From positions 1 to 27,039 of the forward strand of contig JAQXNQ010000434.1 in NCBI GenBank assembly GCA_029098085.1: 27,039 nt of DNA, in the 5' to 3' direction. Both the position numbers and the translations under genes were made by a program. Positions 15,319 to 23,140 of the stretch are shown piece after piece. Below the pieces are notes generated by a model that was not told the DNA's origin, did no database searches, and was given only the letters and a program-made list of their open reading frames with translations. This DNA comes from Oscillospiraceae bacterium. GTDB lineage: Bacteria; Bacillota; Clostridia; Oscillospirales; Ruminococcaceae. Every line of letters starts with the position of its first letter. Within the stretch, counting starts at the first letter, position 1.

Positions 15319-16653
15319 ATGCAGCAGACACCCATCACCGAAGCCCAGCTGGAAAGCTGGTCCGACAAATTCCAGGGCTGCCCCCAGCGCCAGCTGGCCG
15401 CCCTCGCCCTGTCCAAAACCAATCTGAACGACGTTGCCTTTGTCTCCAAGGGCTCCTTTGCCATGCGGCAGAAATTCTCGGTGGAGATCCCCACCCTGGA
15501 CGTCACCAATCAGCAGTCCAGCGGACGCTGCTGGCTCTTTGCCGCCACCAACGTGCTGCGGGAACGGATCGCTGCTGAAAAGAACCTGGAAGCCTTCGAG
15601 CTTTCGCAGAGCTATCTCGCTTTCTGGGACAAGTTTGAGCGCGCCAATTTCTTCCTGGAGAGCATCCTGGAAACCGCTTCCCTGCCCGCTGACGACCGTG
15701 TGGTCGCCCACATTCTGACCACCGGCGTCCATGACGGCGGCCAGTGGGACATGTTCGTGAACATCGTGGACAAGTACGGCGTAGTGCCCAAGGATGTGTA
15801 CGATGAGACCTTCCAGTCCTGCCATACCGGCCCCATGAACGCTGTCCTCAACCGCAATCTGAAGGCCTGCGCCGTCAGGCTGCGGAAGATGGTGGCTGCC
15901 GGTGCCGCCGAGGCCGACATCCAGAAAGCCAAGGAAGAGATGCTGGGCAGCATCTACGGCTTCCTGTGCAGCTGCTACGGCGAGCCCCCCAAAACCTTTG
16001 ACTTTGAGTATGTGGACAAGGACAAGGTCTACCACATCGAAAAGGGCTACACCCCCAAAACCTTCTGCGAGACCTATGTGGGCGATCTGCTGCAGAAGCA
16101 TGTGAGCATCATCAACGCCCCCACCGCTGACAAGCCCTATCACCGCACCTTCACCGTCCGCCTGCTGGGCAACGTGGTCGGCGGCAAGGATGTCCTGTAC
16201 CTGAACCTCACCATGGAGGAGTTCAAGGAAGCCGTTATCCGCCAGCTGCAGGCCGGCAAGGTGGTCTGGTTCGGCAGCGACGTGGGCAAGTTCGGCGAGC
16301 GCGACCGGGGCGCCTGGGACGATCAGTCCTACAACTTCGAGCTGCTGACCGGTCTGGATCTGCAGCTGACCAAGGAAGACAGCCTCGATTACTGGTTCTC
16401 CGCCATGAACCACGCCATGGTCATCACCGGCGTCAATCTGGACGACGGCAAACCCACCCGCTGGAAGATCGAAAACAGCTGGGGCGACAAGAGCGGCACC
16501 AAGGGCTACTATGTCTGCTCCGACAGCTGGTTTGATCAGTATGTGTACCAGGCCGCCGTGGAAGCCGAGTATCTGGGCGAGCTGGCCAGGCTGACCAGCC
16601 AGGAGCCCATTGTGCTGGATCCTTGGGATCCCATGGGCACACTGGCCGACTAA
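15319..16653 (+). CDS. pepC: C1-family aminopeptidase (PepC/bleomycin hydrolase type)
   Basis: PepC is a cytoplasmic homohexameric papain-fold aminopeptidase that trims peptides to free amino acids. The 444-residue protein has the nucleophile Cys71 in QQSSGRCWLF, His365 in MNHAMVITGV and Asn386 in KIENSWGDKSG, in the standard order and at normal family length. ATG 15319 follows GGAAGG with 7 bp spacing. The gene is monocistronic, with its own consensus promoter and a strong terminator. Its codons are much more biased to C-ending and AAG/GAG codons than its neighbours, a sign of high expression. No signal peptide is visible. Confidence 0.97.
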   Translation: MQQTPITEAQLESWSDKFQGCPQRQLAALALSKTNLNDVAFVSKGSFAMRQKFSVEIPTLDVTNQQSSGRCWLFAATNVLRERIAAEKNLEAFELSQSYLAFWDKFERANFFLESILETASLPADDRVVAHILTTGVHDGGQWDMFVNIVDKYGVVPKDVYDETFQSCHTGPMNAVLNRNLKACAVRLRKMVAAGAAEADIQKAKEEMLGSIYGFLCSCYGEPPKTFDFEYVDKDKVYHIEKGYTPKTFCETYVGDLLQKHVSIINAPTADKPYHRTFTVRLLGNVVGGKDVLYLNLTMEEFKEAVIRQLQAGKVVWFGSDVGKFGERDRGAWDDQSYNFELLTGLDLQLTKEDSLDYWFSAMNHAMVITGVNLDDGKPTRWKIENSWGDKSGTKGYYVCSDSWFDQYVYQAAVEAEYLGELARLTSQEPIVLDPWDPMGTLAD

Positions 16654-16660
16654 ATTGTAA

Positions 16661-16706
16661 AAAGGGTCGCTGCGGAAAAACAGGCTGCAGCGGCCTTTTA
16701 TATTGT
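16661..16706 (+). terminator. Intrinsic terminator of pepC
   Basis: A 13-bp stem with two G-T wobbles pairs 16661-16673 with 16687-16699 (core CGCTGC/GCAGCG), enclosing a 13-base loop and running into TTTTATATT. Confidence 0.8.
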
Positions 16707-16707
16707 C

Positions 16708-16736
16708 TTGCCGTCCGTTCTGTTTTTTGTTATAAT
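16708..16736 (+). promoter_or_regulatory. Sigma-A promoter of the alkylation-repair operon
   Basis: TTGCCG (16708-16713), 17 bp, TATAAT (16731-16736), immediately after the pepC terminator. The leader to the ATG at 16769 is about 25 nt with GGAAGGGAG as ribosome site. No Ada-type or LexA-type operator was recognised. Confidence 0.8.
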
Positions 16737-16768
16737 GAAAACAGTAAAAAGCGGAAGGGAGCGGTTTT

Positions 16769-17401
16769 ATGGCTAAAGAGCCGGAAAAGGACATGGAACG
16801 GGAAATGGAGCTGCTCAGGCGGGCCCGGAGCTATCTCTCCGCCATGGCGGAAGGCCGGAATCCTCTCACCGGAGAGGAAGAGCCGGAAGGCTCCACCCTG
16901 AACGAAGTCCGCATCGCACGCTGCCTGTACTATGTTGTCGGCGTGCTGGACAAGGTCATCGACAATGGCGGGCAGATCGGAGCCCCGCCGAAGGAGAAAA
17001 AGCCCAAACGGGAGCGTCCCTTTGCCCTCAGCGATGAGCAGCTCTGCAGCATTCCGGCAGAGCCGGCAGCCATCTCCATCTCCGCGCTGCTGAGCAGGGT
17101 CAACGCTCTGATCCCCGAGGATATGAAGAAGCTCAGCTACCGGCAGACCGCCGCCTGGCTCGTCGATCAGGGGCTGATGAAGGAGCAGCAGACCGCTGCC
17201 GGACGAACCATCACCCTGCCCACCGAGGCCGGAGAGGCGCTGGGCATCTCCCGAAAGCAGCTGATGGGAAAGGCCGGCCCTTACTGGGGCAATCTATTCA
17301 GTACCGACGCGCAGGTTTTCCTGCTGACCCATCTGCCGGACATCGCCGCCGAGCAGCAGCGGATCGACCCGGAAACCGGCGAACTGCTGGAGGAATCCTG
17401 A
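16769..17401 (+). CDS. Unrecognised 210-residue protein heading a DNA-repair operon
   Basis: I do not recognise a named family. Residues 1-65 are helical and charged, with a conserved-looking block LRRARSYLSAMAEGRNP and then LNEVRIARCLYYVVGVLDKV. Residues 66-85 are a Lys/Pro-rich linker. The C-terminal part (about 95-190) contains a likely winged-helix stretch (SYRQTAAWLVDQGL...RTITLPTEAGEALGI), followed by an aromatic segment around GPYWGNLFSTDAQVFLL. There is no signal peptide or membrane helix. The stop overlaps the ATG of ogt by one base (TGATG), so it is translationally coupled to an alkyl-DNA repair enzyme. DNA binding or repair regulation is therefore a fair guess but unproven. Confidence 0.85.
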   Translation: MAKEPEKDMEREMELLRRARSYLSAMAEGRNPLTGEEEPEGSTLNEVRIARCLYYVVGVLDKVIDNGGQIGAPPKEKKPKRERPFALSDEQLCSIPAEPAAISISALLSRVNALIPEDMKKLSYRQTAAWLVDQGLMKEQQTAAGRTITLPTEAGEALGISRKQLMGKAGPYWGNLFSTDAQVFLLTHLPDIAAEQQRIDPETGELLEES

Positions 17402-17868
17402 TGAACCTTCTGTACGAGATCATGGAATCTCCCGTGGGCCCGCTGACCCTGACAGCAAGTGAAGCCGGACTCTGCCGGGTGGACTTCGGCCCCCGCTCCG
17501 GCATCAGCGCCGCCCGGCAGGGCAGCTGCTCCCTGCTTCAGCAGGCAAAGCAGCAGCTGGAGGAATATTTCGCGGGGCAGCGCCGTGTGTTTTCCGTTCC
17601 CCTTTCCCTCACCGGCACCGACTTTCAGAAAAAAGTCTGGTATGCGCTGGCCGATATTCCCTACGGCGAAACCCGGAGCTACGGCGACCTTGCCCGCGCC
17701 ATCGGCCATCCGGGCGCCTGCCGGGCTGTGGGCGGCGCCAACCACCGCAACCCGGTTTCCATCATCCTCCCCTGCCACCGGGTCATCGGCAGCGACAAAA
17801 GCCTCACCGGCTACGGCGGCGGACTGGCCATCAAGGAATTTCTGCTGAAGCTGGAGGGTGCGCTGTGA
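17401..17868 (+). CDS. ogt: Methylated-DNA--protein-cysteine methyltransferase
   Basis: Ogt/MGMT removes O6-alkyl groups from guanine (and O4 from thymine) by suicide transfer to a cysteine. The 155-residue protein has the short N-terminal domain (1-70) and the DNA-binding domain with the winged-helix FQKKVWYALADIPYGETRSY (75-94). The RAVGGANHRNP arginine-finger region is at 108-118, and the acceptor Cys125 lies in ILPCHRVIG, followed by LTGYGGG. It lacks the AraC-type N terminus of Ada. It overlaps the preceding gene by 1 bp and the next by 4 bp (GTGA). Confidence 0.95.
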   Translation: MNLLYEIMESPVGPLTLTASEAGLCRVDFGPRSGISAARQGSCSLLQQAKQQLEEYFAGQRRVFSVPLSLTGTDFQKKVWYALADIPYGETRSYGDLARAIGHPGACRAVGGANHRNPVSIILPCHRVIGSDKSLTGYGGGLAIKEFLLKLEGAL

Positions 17869-18557
17869 ACCGGGAAACCCTTTTGCTGAGACTGGGCGCC
17901 CTGGCGGAGCCGTCCTACCGGGATTTTTCCGCCCGGCTGCTGCCGCCGGGTGAGCCGCTGCTGGGGGTCCGGCTGCCGGTCCTGCACCGCCTTGCGGGGG
18001 AGATCGCCGGAGAAGACTGGCGCGTCTTTCTTGCCGAGGACTGCGGCGAAACGCTGGAGGAGCGGCTGGTGCGGGGACTGGTCATCGCCTGTGCGCCCAT
18101 GGAGCTTTCGGAGCGGCTCTGTCGGGTGCGGGATTTCCTGCCGCTGATCCGGAACTGGTCGGTCTGCGACAGCTTCTGCGCCGCCCTGAAAACGGCGGGA
18201 AAGGAACAGGATGCCTTTTATGAGCTGCTGCTCCCCTGCCTTTCGTCCGAGGAGGAATACAGACAGCGCTTCGGCCTTGTGATGCTCATCGACTGGTATC
18301 TGAATGATGCCTATATTGACCGGGCGCTCACCCACTTCTTTTCCTTCTCCCATCCGGCTTACTACGCCCGGATGGCGGCGGCCTGGGGCATCTCGATTGC
18401 CTTTGTGCGGCATCCGGAAAGGACGCTGCCCTTTCTCGCAGACAGCCGCCTGGACGCCTTCACCCACAACATGGCCATCCGCAAGATCCGGGAATCCCGA
18501 AGGGTGTCTCCGGAGCGGAAGGCTCTTGTGCTCACGATGAAAAAGGAGCCGTCATGA
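17865..18557 (+). CDS. AlkD-type DNA alkylation repair glycosylase
   Basis: AlkD proteins are HEAT-repeat DNA glycosylases that excise N3- and N7-alkylpurines. The 230-residue, mostly helical protein shows the family layout. The key pair Trp98 and Asp102 (NWSVCD) has the same W-x3-D spacing as the catalytic Trp/Asp in AlkD. A basic C-terminal segment RKIRESRRVSPERK probably contacts the DNA backbone. The start is GTG at 17865, overlapping the ogt stop as GTGA. With ogt it gives direct reversal and base excision in one transcript. It overlaps the next gene by 4 bp (ATGA). Confidence 0.88.
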   Translation: MNRETLLLRLGALAEPSYRDFSARLLPPGEPLLGVRLPVLHRLAGEIAGEDWRVFLAEDCGETLEERLVRGLVIACAPMELSERLCRVRDFLPLIRNWSVCDSFCAALKTAGKEQDAFYELLLPCLSSEEEYRQRFGLVMLIDWYLNDAYIDRALTHFFSFSHPAYYARMAAAWGISIAFVRHPERTLPFLADSRLDAFTHNMAIRKIRESRRVSPERKALVLTMKKEPS

Positions 18558-19453
18558 TCGTCAGTGCCAGCCGCCGCACCGATATTCCCGCCTTCCATGC
18601 CGGATGGATGCTCAATCGTCTGGAGGAAGGCTTTGCCCTGACCGAAAACCCGCGGAATCCCCAAAGGCTCACCCGCGTTCCGCTGCAGAAGGGACTGACC
18701 GATTTCATCTGGTTCTGGAGCAAGAATCCCGCGCCGCTGCTGCGGGAGCTGCCCCGGCTAGACAGCTTCGGCATCCCCTACGGCTTTCACTTCACCCTGA
18801 CCCCCAACGGCCCGCTGACCGAGCCGGGAACGGCGGACAAGGAGCGGCTGCTGAAAGTCTTCCTCGCTCTGGCGGAGCGCATCGGCCCCGAACGGGTGAT
18901 CTGGCGGTATGATCCGATCCTGCTGGCGGAGGGGCTTTCGGTCAGCGACCATATCCGCCTGTTCGGCCGGATGGCCCGGATCCTCCGGGGCAGCACCGAC
19001 CGGTGCATCCTGAGCTTTCTGGATCTCTACACCCGAAACAGAACCTCCCTGGCGGGCATCTGCCGCCCGCCGGAGCCGGAAGAATGTCTTGAGCTGGCAA
19101 GGGGCTTCAGCGAAGCCGCCGCCCAAAACGGCATCGCCCTGTTCACCTGCGCCGAAGCGATGGATCTTTCCGCCTTCGGCATCGGCCACGCCGCCTGCAT
19201 CGACAAAGCCCTCACCGAACGGCTCTCCGGTCATCCCATCCGGGCGGTGAAGGCCGCCGGGCAGCGCTCCCTTTGCGGCTGTGCCCAATCGGCCGACATC
19301 GGCGCCTATGACACCTGTCCCATGGGCTGCCGGTACTGCTACGCCACCGCCAGCGCGGCAGCGGTGCAAAGACGTCTCGCCCTCTGCGATCCCGACTCCC
19401 CGCTGCTCTGCGGGCAGGTAAACGGCCGGGAAATCGTGGACAGGACCCCATAA
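18554..19453 (+). CDS. DUF1848 protein with C-terminal CX3CX2C motif
   Basis: The 299-residue protein matches DUF1848. It begins with IVSASRRTDIPAF, continues with an alpha/beta barrel-like pattern (GFHFTLTP at 78-85, VIWRYDPILL at 115-124) and ends with a cysteine-rich block: Cys241, Cys243, then Cys255-x3-Cys259-x2-Cys262 in CPMGCRYCYA. The spacing is identical to the radical SAM iron-sulfur motif, but it lies near the C terminus rather than the N terminus. Cys199, Cys205 and Cys215 are extra candidates. The ATG at 18554 overlaps the alkD stop (ATGA), so it is tied to DNA alkylation repair. I know of no established function; an Fe-S or zinc cluster and a nucleic-acid role are inference. Confidence 0.85.
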   Translation: MIVSASRRTDIPAFHAGWMLNRLEEGFALTENPRNPQRLTRVPLQKGLTDFIWFWSKNPAPLLRELPRLDSFGIPYGFHFTLTPNGPLTEPGTADKERLLKVFLALAERIGPERVIWRYDPILLAEGLSVSDHIRLFGRMARILRGSTDRCILSFLDLYTRNRTSLAGICRPPEPEECLELARGFSEAAAQNGIALFTCAEAMDLSAFGIGHAACIDKALTERLSGHPIRAVKAAGQRSLCGCAQSADIGAYDTCPMGCRYCYATASAAAVQRRLALCDPDSPLLCGQVNGREIVDRTP

Positions 19454-19477
19454 ACCCTGCAGGAAAGGAGATTGTTC

Positions 19478-20365
19478 ATGGAAAGCTTAAAGGTAGCCCT
19501 GCTGCAGCTGCTGCCCGCCGAAAGCCCGGAGGACAACCTCCAAAAGGGGCTGGAAGGCTGCAGAAAGGCCAAAGCCATGGGGGCGGACATCGCCCTGTTT
19601 CCGGAAATGTGGAGCAATGGCTACGGTATCCCCTCTTTCTGGGGTACTCCCGCCCCTGAAAGCTGGAAGGAACAGGCCATTCCGGCTGACGGGGCATTTG
19701 CCCGCTCCTTCGGGCAGCTGGCCAGGGAACTGAACATGGCCATCGCCGTGACCCTGCTGGAGCAGCATCAGCCCTCCCCGAGAAACACGGTGCTTCTCTT
19801 TGACCGGCACGGCCAAAACGTGCTGACCTATGCCAAGGTGCACACCTGCGACTTTGACCGGGAACGGGAGCTGACCCCCGGTGAGGACTTTTATGTGACC
19901 GATCTGGATACCGGAAAGGGAACCGTCCGGGTCGGGGCCATGATCTGCTTTGACCGGGAATTTCCGGAAAGCGCCCGGATCCTGATGCTCAAGGGAGCCG
20001 AAATCATTCTGGTGCCCAATGCCTGCCCCATGGAGATCAACCGTCTTTCCCAGCTGCGGGCCAGGGCCTTTGAGAACATGGTGGGCATCGCTACCTGCAA
20101 TTATCCCGACGGTCAGCCGGACTGCAACGGGCACTCCACCGCCTTTGACGGCATGGCCTACCGAAACGATCTTCCCCGGGACACCCTGATTCTCGAGGCC
20201 GGAGAGCGGGAGGGCATCTATCTGGCGGATTTTCCCATGAACGAGCTCCGCGCCTACCGCAGCCGGGAGGTTTTCGGAAACGCCTACCGCCATCCCCGCC
20301 TGTACAGCCTTCTGACCGCCGAAAACAGGCAGCCGCCCTTTATCCGGGACGATTACCGCCCGTAA
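19478..20365 (+). CDS. Carbon-nitrogen hydrolase (nitrilase superfamily)
   Basis: The 295-residue protein is a nitrilase-fold amidohydrolase with the catalytic triad Glu43 (LFPEMW), Lys120 (TYAKVH) and Cys157 (MICFDREFPE). Family members cleave amides such as N-carbamoylputrescine, omega-amidated acids or deaminated glutathione; the exact substrate is not readable here. It has no membrane or signal segment. The start is ATG 19478, 7 bp after AGGAAAGGAG; an in-frame TTG at 19472 is inside that spacing. It lies 24 bp after the DUF1848 gene with no terminator, so probably on the same transcript. Confidence 0.9.
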   Translation: MESLKVALLQLLPAESPEDNLQKGLEGCRKAKAMGADIALFPEMWSNGYGIPSFWGTPAPESWKEQAIPADGAFARSFGQLARELNMAIAVTLLEQHQPSPRNTVLLFDRHGQNVLTYAKVHTCDFDRERELTPGEDFYVTDLDTGKGTVRVGAMICFDREFPESARILMLKGAEIILVPNACPMEINRLSQLRARAFENMVGIATCNYPDGQPDCNGHSTAFDGMAYRNDLPRDTLILEAGEREGIYLADFPMNELRAYRSREVFGNAYRHPRLYSLLTAENRQPPFIRDDYRP

Positions 20366-20421
20366 TTTCTTCATCCGCCTATACACTATAGAATTCAAGA
20401 CATTTGAAAGGAGTCTTCTTC

Positions 20422-21663
20422 ATGGAAACCAATCGTCAGGAGCTCATCCGCCGCTACGCCAGACTGATCGTCCGCACCGGCCTCAATGTCCAGCCGGAGC
20501 AGGAGGTGCTGGTCAACGCCCTGGTGGACGCCGCCCCCTTCATCCGCCTGATCGTCAAGGAAGCCTATGACGCCGGCGCCAAAAAGGTGGACGTGGTCTG
20601 GAAGGACGAGGAGATCGCCCGGACCGAATACGCTGCCCTTCCCCTCTCCGCCTACGAGGCAGTGCCCGACTGGCAGGCGGTTCTCCGCAACGGCATTGTC
20701 CAGCGGGGCGGCTGTGTGCTGACCATTGATTCGGCGGATCCTGCGGCCTTTGCCGGTGTGGATCCCAAAAAGCCCGCCGCCTGGGTCAAGGCCATGCATC
20801 GGGACTGCAAGCCCTACTACGACGGCCTGTACAAGGGCCGCAACACCTGGTGCATCGCTGCCATCCCCTCCCCCAACTGGGCCAGGAAGGTGTTCCCCGA
20901 GCTGCCGGAGGAGCAGGCCATTGACCGGTTGTGGGACGCCATTCTCACCGCCGTCCGGGCCGATGAGCCCGATCCCGACGCCGCCTGGGAGGAGCACCGC
21001 AAGTCCTTTGCCGAGAAGAAGGCCTTCCTGAACGACAGCCGGTTTGACGCCCTGCGGCTGGAAAGCCCCTCCACCGGCACCAGCATCACCGTCGGCCTTC
21101 CGGAGGGTCATATCTGGGCGGGCGGCGGCGACCGGGTGCAGAACGGCACCTGGTTCTTCCCCAATATGCCCACCGAAGAGATTTTCTGCTCTCCTCACCG
21201 GGATCGGGTGGACGGCGTGGTGCATAATGCCCTCCCCCTCTGCTATCAGGGAAACCTGATCGACCATTTCTCCCTGACCTACAAAGGCGGCAGGGTGGTG
21301 GATTTCTCCGCCGAAGTGGGCTATGAGACCCTGAAGGCGCTGCTGGAAACCGACGAGGGCGCGCTGCGTCTGGGCGAATGCGCCCTGATTCCCAAGGGCT
21401 CCCCCATCGCCCGCACCGGCATTCTGTTCTACAACACCCTGTTCGACGAAAACGCCGCCTGCCATTTCGCCATGGGCTCCGGCTTTGAGGAATGCGTGGA
21501 GGGCGGTCTCGCCATGACCGAGGAGGAGCTGCTGGCGCACGGCATCAACCAGTCCGCCGCCCATGTGGACTTCATGTTCGGCACCGACGATCTTTCCATC
21601 ACCGGCATCGGAAAAGACGGCAGCGAAACCCCCGTCTTCCGGGACGGCAAGTGGGCTTTCTAA
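20422..21663 (+). CDS. M29-family metallo-aminopeptidase
   Basis: The 413-residue protein matches AmpS/PepS-type aminopeptidases (MEROPS M29), dimeric cytoplasmic enzymes with two metal ions. The ligands are present with the spacing of the thermophilic archetype: Glu253 (in PTEEIF), Glu319 (in LGEC), His348 (in AACHFA), His381 and Asp383 (in HVDFMFG). The start is ATG 20422, 8 bp after AAGGAG. The last four codons plus stop are duplicated in tandem just beyond the gene. The gene is 56 bp after the nitrilase; no clear promoter was found in the gap. It is followed 28 bp later by the APH-fold kinase. Confidence 0.93.
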   Translation: METNRQELIRRYARLIVRTGLNVQPEQEVLVNALVDAAPFIRLIVKEAYDAGAKKVDVVWKDEEIARTEYAALPLSAYEAVPDWQAVLRNGIVQRGGCVLTIDSADPAAFAGVDPKKPAAWVKAMHRDCKPYYDGLYKGRNTWCIAAIPSPNWARKVFPELPEEQAIDRLWDAILTAVRADEPDPDAAWEEHRKSFAEKKAFLNDSRFDALRLESPSTGTSITVGLPEGHIWAGGGDRVQNGTWFFPNMPTEEIFCSPHRDRVDGVVHNALPLCYQGNLIDHFSLTYKGGRVVDFSAEVGYETLKALLETDEGALRLGECALIPKGSPIARTGILFYNTLFDENAACHFAMGSGFEECVEGGLAMTEEELLAHGINQSAAHVDFMFGTDDLSITGIGKDGSETPVFRDGKWAF

Positions 21664-21679
21664 CAAGTGGGCTTTCTAA
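21648..21679 (+). repeat. Perfect 16-bp tandem duplication over a stop codon
   Basis: CAAGTGGGCTTTCTAA occurs twice head-to-tail (21648-21663 and 21664-21679). The first copy encodes the final Lys-Trp-Ala-Phe and stop of the M29 aminopeptidase. The second copy is untranslated and runs directly into the AAGGAG of the next gene. Confidence 0.95.
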
Positions 21680-21691
21680 AAGGAGAGCGAC

Positions 21692-22612
21692 ATGTATTTT
21701 GAAAAAGAAATCAGCGGCTGGAAAAGCTGGGGCGGGGTCTTTCAGGACAAGGAAGCCTTCACGCCCCTGGCCATGGCGATCCTGACCGAAGCAGGCTTCC
21801 CCTCCCTGCCGCTGGAAAACCTCTCTCCCGGCACCAACGCGGTCTTCCGCTCCGGGAATGTGGTGATCAAGATTTATGTGCCCATGGAAAGCGGTCTGGA
21901 TACCCGTCCCGACTGGCTCAACGAGCAGGCGGTCATGGAGCGGGCCGCCCGGCTGGAGGTCCCCTCCCCAAAGCTGCTGGCTGCCGGGGAAAAGCAGGAC
22001 AAATACCTGTTCCGCTGGATCATCATGGAGTTCTGCCCCGGACAGGAGGCCGGGAAGGCTCTCCCGGAAATGAGCGTTCCCCAGCGGACTGCCTTTGCCC
22101 GCCGGGTCAGGGAGCTGCTGAACCGGCTGAACCAGCCCGCCGACATCATTCCGAGGGATCTGAAACAGCAGGCCATGGAGAACGATCGTTTTGACTGCCT
22201 GCACCCTCAGCTGGTGTCCGAGCTAAAGGCCCGGGCGCAGTCGCTGGATCTGTCGGACAGCGTACTGGTTCACGGCGACTGCACCGGCGAAAACCTGCTG
22301 ATGGAGGACGGCCAACCGATCCTCATCGATTTCGCCGACTGCTGTCTGGCGCCCGCCTGGTACGAGCTGCCGGCGGCGGTGTTTGAGCTGTTTCACTGTG
22401 ATCGGGATGCGGTCGAGGCCTTCCGGGGCGGAGAGGACAGGGATGTTTTTCTCAGAAAGCTGCTGGATGGCCTCTGCATCCACGATTTCGGCGGCAATAT
22501 TCTCCATGATTTCTTTGAGCGGGAGGGCATCGCCGCTGATGAGATTTCCTCTGTCCGGACGCTGGAGGCGCTGCTGAGAAACCGGCTGTACGGAAGGGAA
22601 GCGCAGACATGA
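21692..22612 (+). CDS. APH-fold (aminoglycoside/choline kinase-like) phosphotransferase
   Basis: The 306-residue protein has the kinase-like APH fold: Lys60 in VVIKIY, Glu78 as its partner, the Brenner motif VHGDCTGENLL with Asp196 and Asn201, and the metal-binding Asp213 in LIDFADC. This large family includes antibiotic kinases, choline/ethanolamine kinases, homoserine and fructosamine kinases. Nothing in the sequence points to drug resistance. ATG 21692 is 6 bp after AAGGAG. The ATGA overlap with a CDP-alcohol phosphatidyltransferase suggests a small-alcohol or head-group kinase, which is inference. Confidence 0.88.
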   Translation: MYFEKEISGWKSWGGVFQDKEAFTPLAMAILTEAGFPSLPLENLSPGTNAVFRSGNVVIKIYVPMESGLDTRPDWLNEQAVMERAARLEVPSPKLLAAGEKQDKYLFRWIIMEFCPGQEAGKALPEMSVPQRTAFARRVRELLNRLNQPADIIPRDLKQQAMENDRFDCLHPQLVSELKARAQSLDLSDSVLVHGDCTGENLLMEDGQPILIDFADCCLAPAWYELPAAVFELFHCDRDAVEAFRGGEDRDVFLRKLLDGLCIHDFGGNILHDFFEREGIAADEISSVRTLEALLRNRLYGREAQT

Positions 22613-23109
22613 AGCACCCCGCCAACCTGATTACCGCCGTCCGGATTCCCGCAGCGGTGCTTTTGCTGCTGACGCCGGTTTTTTCCGTCCCCTTTTACGG
22701 CGTGTATCTCTGCGGCGGCCTTTCGGACATGCTGGACGGGCTTGTCGCCAGAAAGACCCATTCCGAAAGCGCCTTCGGCGCAAGGCTGGACAGCGTCGCC
22801 GATCTTTGCTTCACGGCGGCCTGTCTGGCAAAGCTTCTGCCGGTGCTCGCCCTGCCCCTCTGGCTCTGGTGCTGGATCGGCGTCATCGCCGTCGTCCGCA
22901 TTGGCAATCTGCTGGCGGGAGCCCTGCGCGGAAACGGCATGGAGATGCTGCACACCAACGCCAACAGACTGTCCGGGCTGCTGCTCTTTCTGCTGCCCCT
23001 TTGTCTGCCGTGGATACCGGTTCTGCCCGCGGCAGTGTGGGCTTGCCTGATCTGCTCCTTTGCGGCTTTGCAGGAGGGGTTTATGATCCTGCGGCATACG
23101 AAAATATAA
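22609..23109 (+). CDS. CDP-alcohol phosphatidyltransferase family protein
   Basis: This 166-residue integral membrane enzyme transfers a phosphatidyl or related group from a CDP-alcohol to an alcohol. The family motif is intact: Asp40-x2-Asp43-Gly44-x2-Ala47-Arg48-x8-Gly57-x3-Asp61-x3-Asp65, holding the two catalytic metal ions. It opens with NLITAVRIP and has about five to six hydrophobic helices. It is shorter than PgsA (about 180-190), and the acceptor cannot be told. The ATG overlaps the kinase stop (ATGA). A hairpin pair follows the stop. Confidence 0.9.
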   Translation: MKHPANLITAVRIPAAVLLLLTPVFSVPFYGVYLCGGLSDMLDGLVARKTHSESAFGARLDSVADLCFTAACLAKLLPVLALPLWLWCWIGVIAVVRIGNLLAGALRGNGMEMLHTNANRLSGLLLFLLPLCLPWIPVLPAAVWACLICSFAALQEGFMILRHTKI

Positions 23110-23140
23110 AAGCGTACCACGCAAAAAAGCGCACTTACAG

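Noticed and set aside
20366..20421. Possible promoter (TATAGA) upstream of the M29 aminopeptidase
   Set aside because: No matching -35 at acceptable spacing; read-through from the nitrilase gene is at least as likely.
21692..22612. APH-family gene as an antibiotic resistance determinant
   Set aside because: Only the general kinase fold is visible, and it lies in a stable chromosomal operon without mobile elements, so a resistance label is unsupported.
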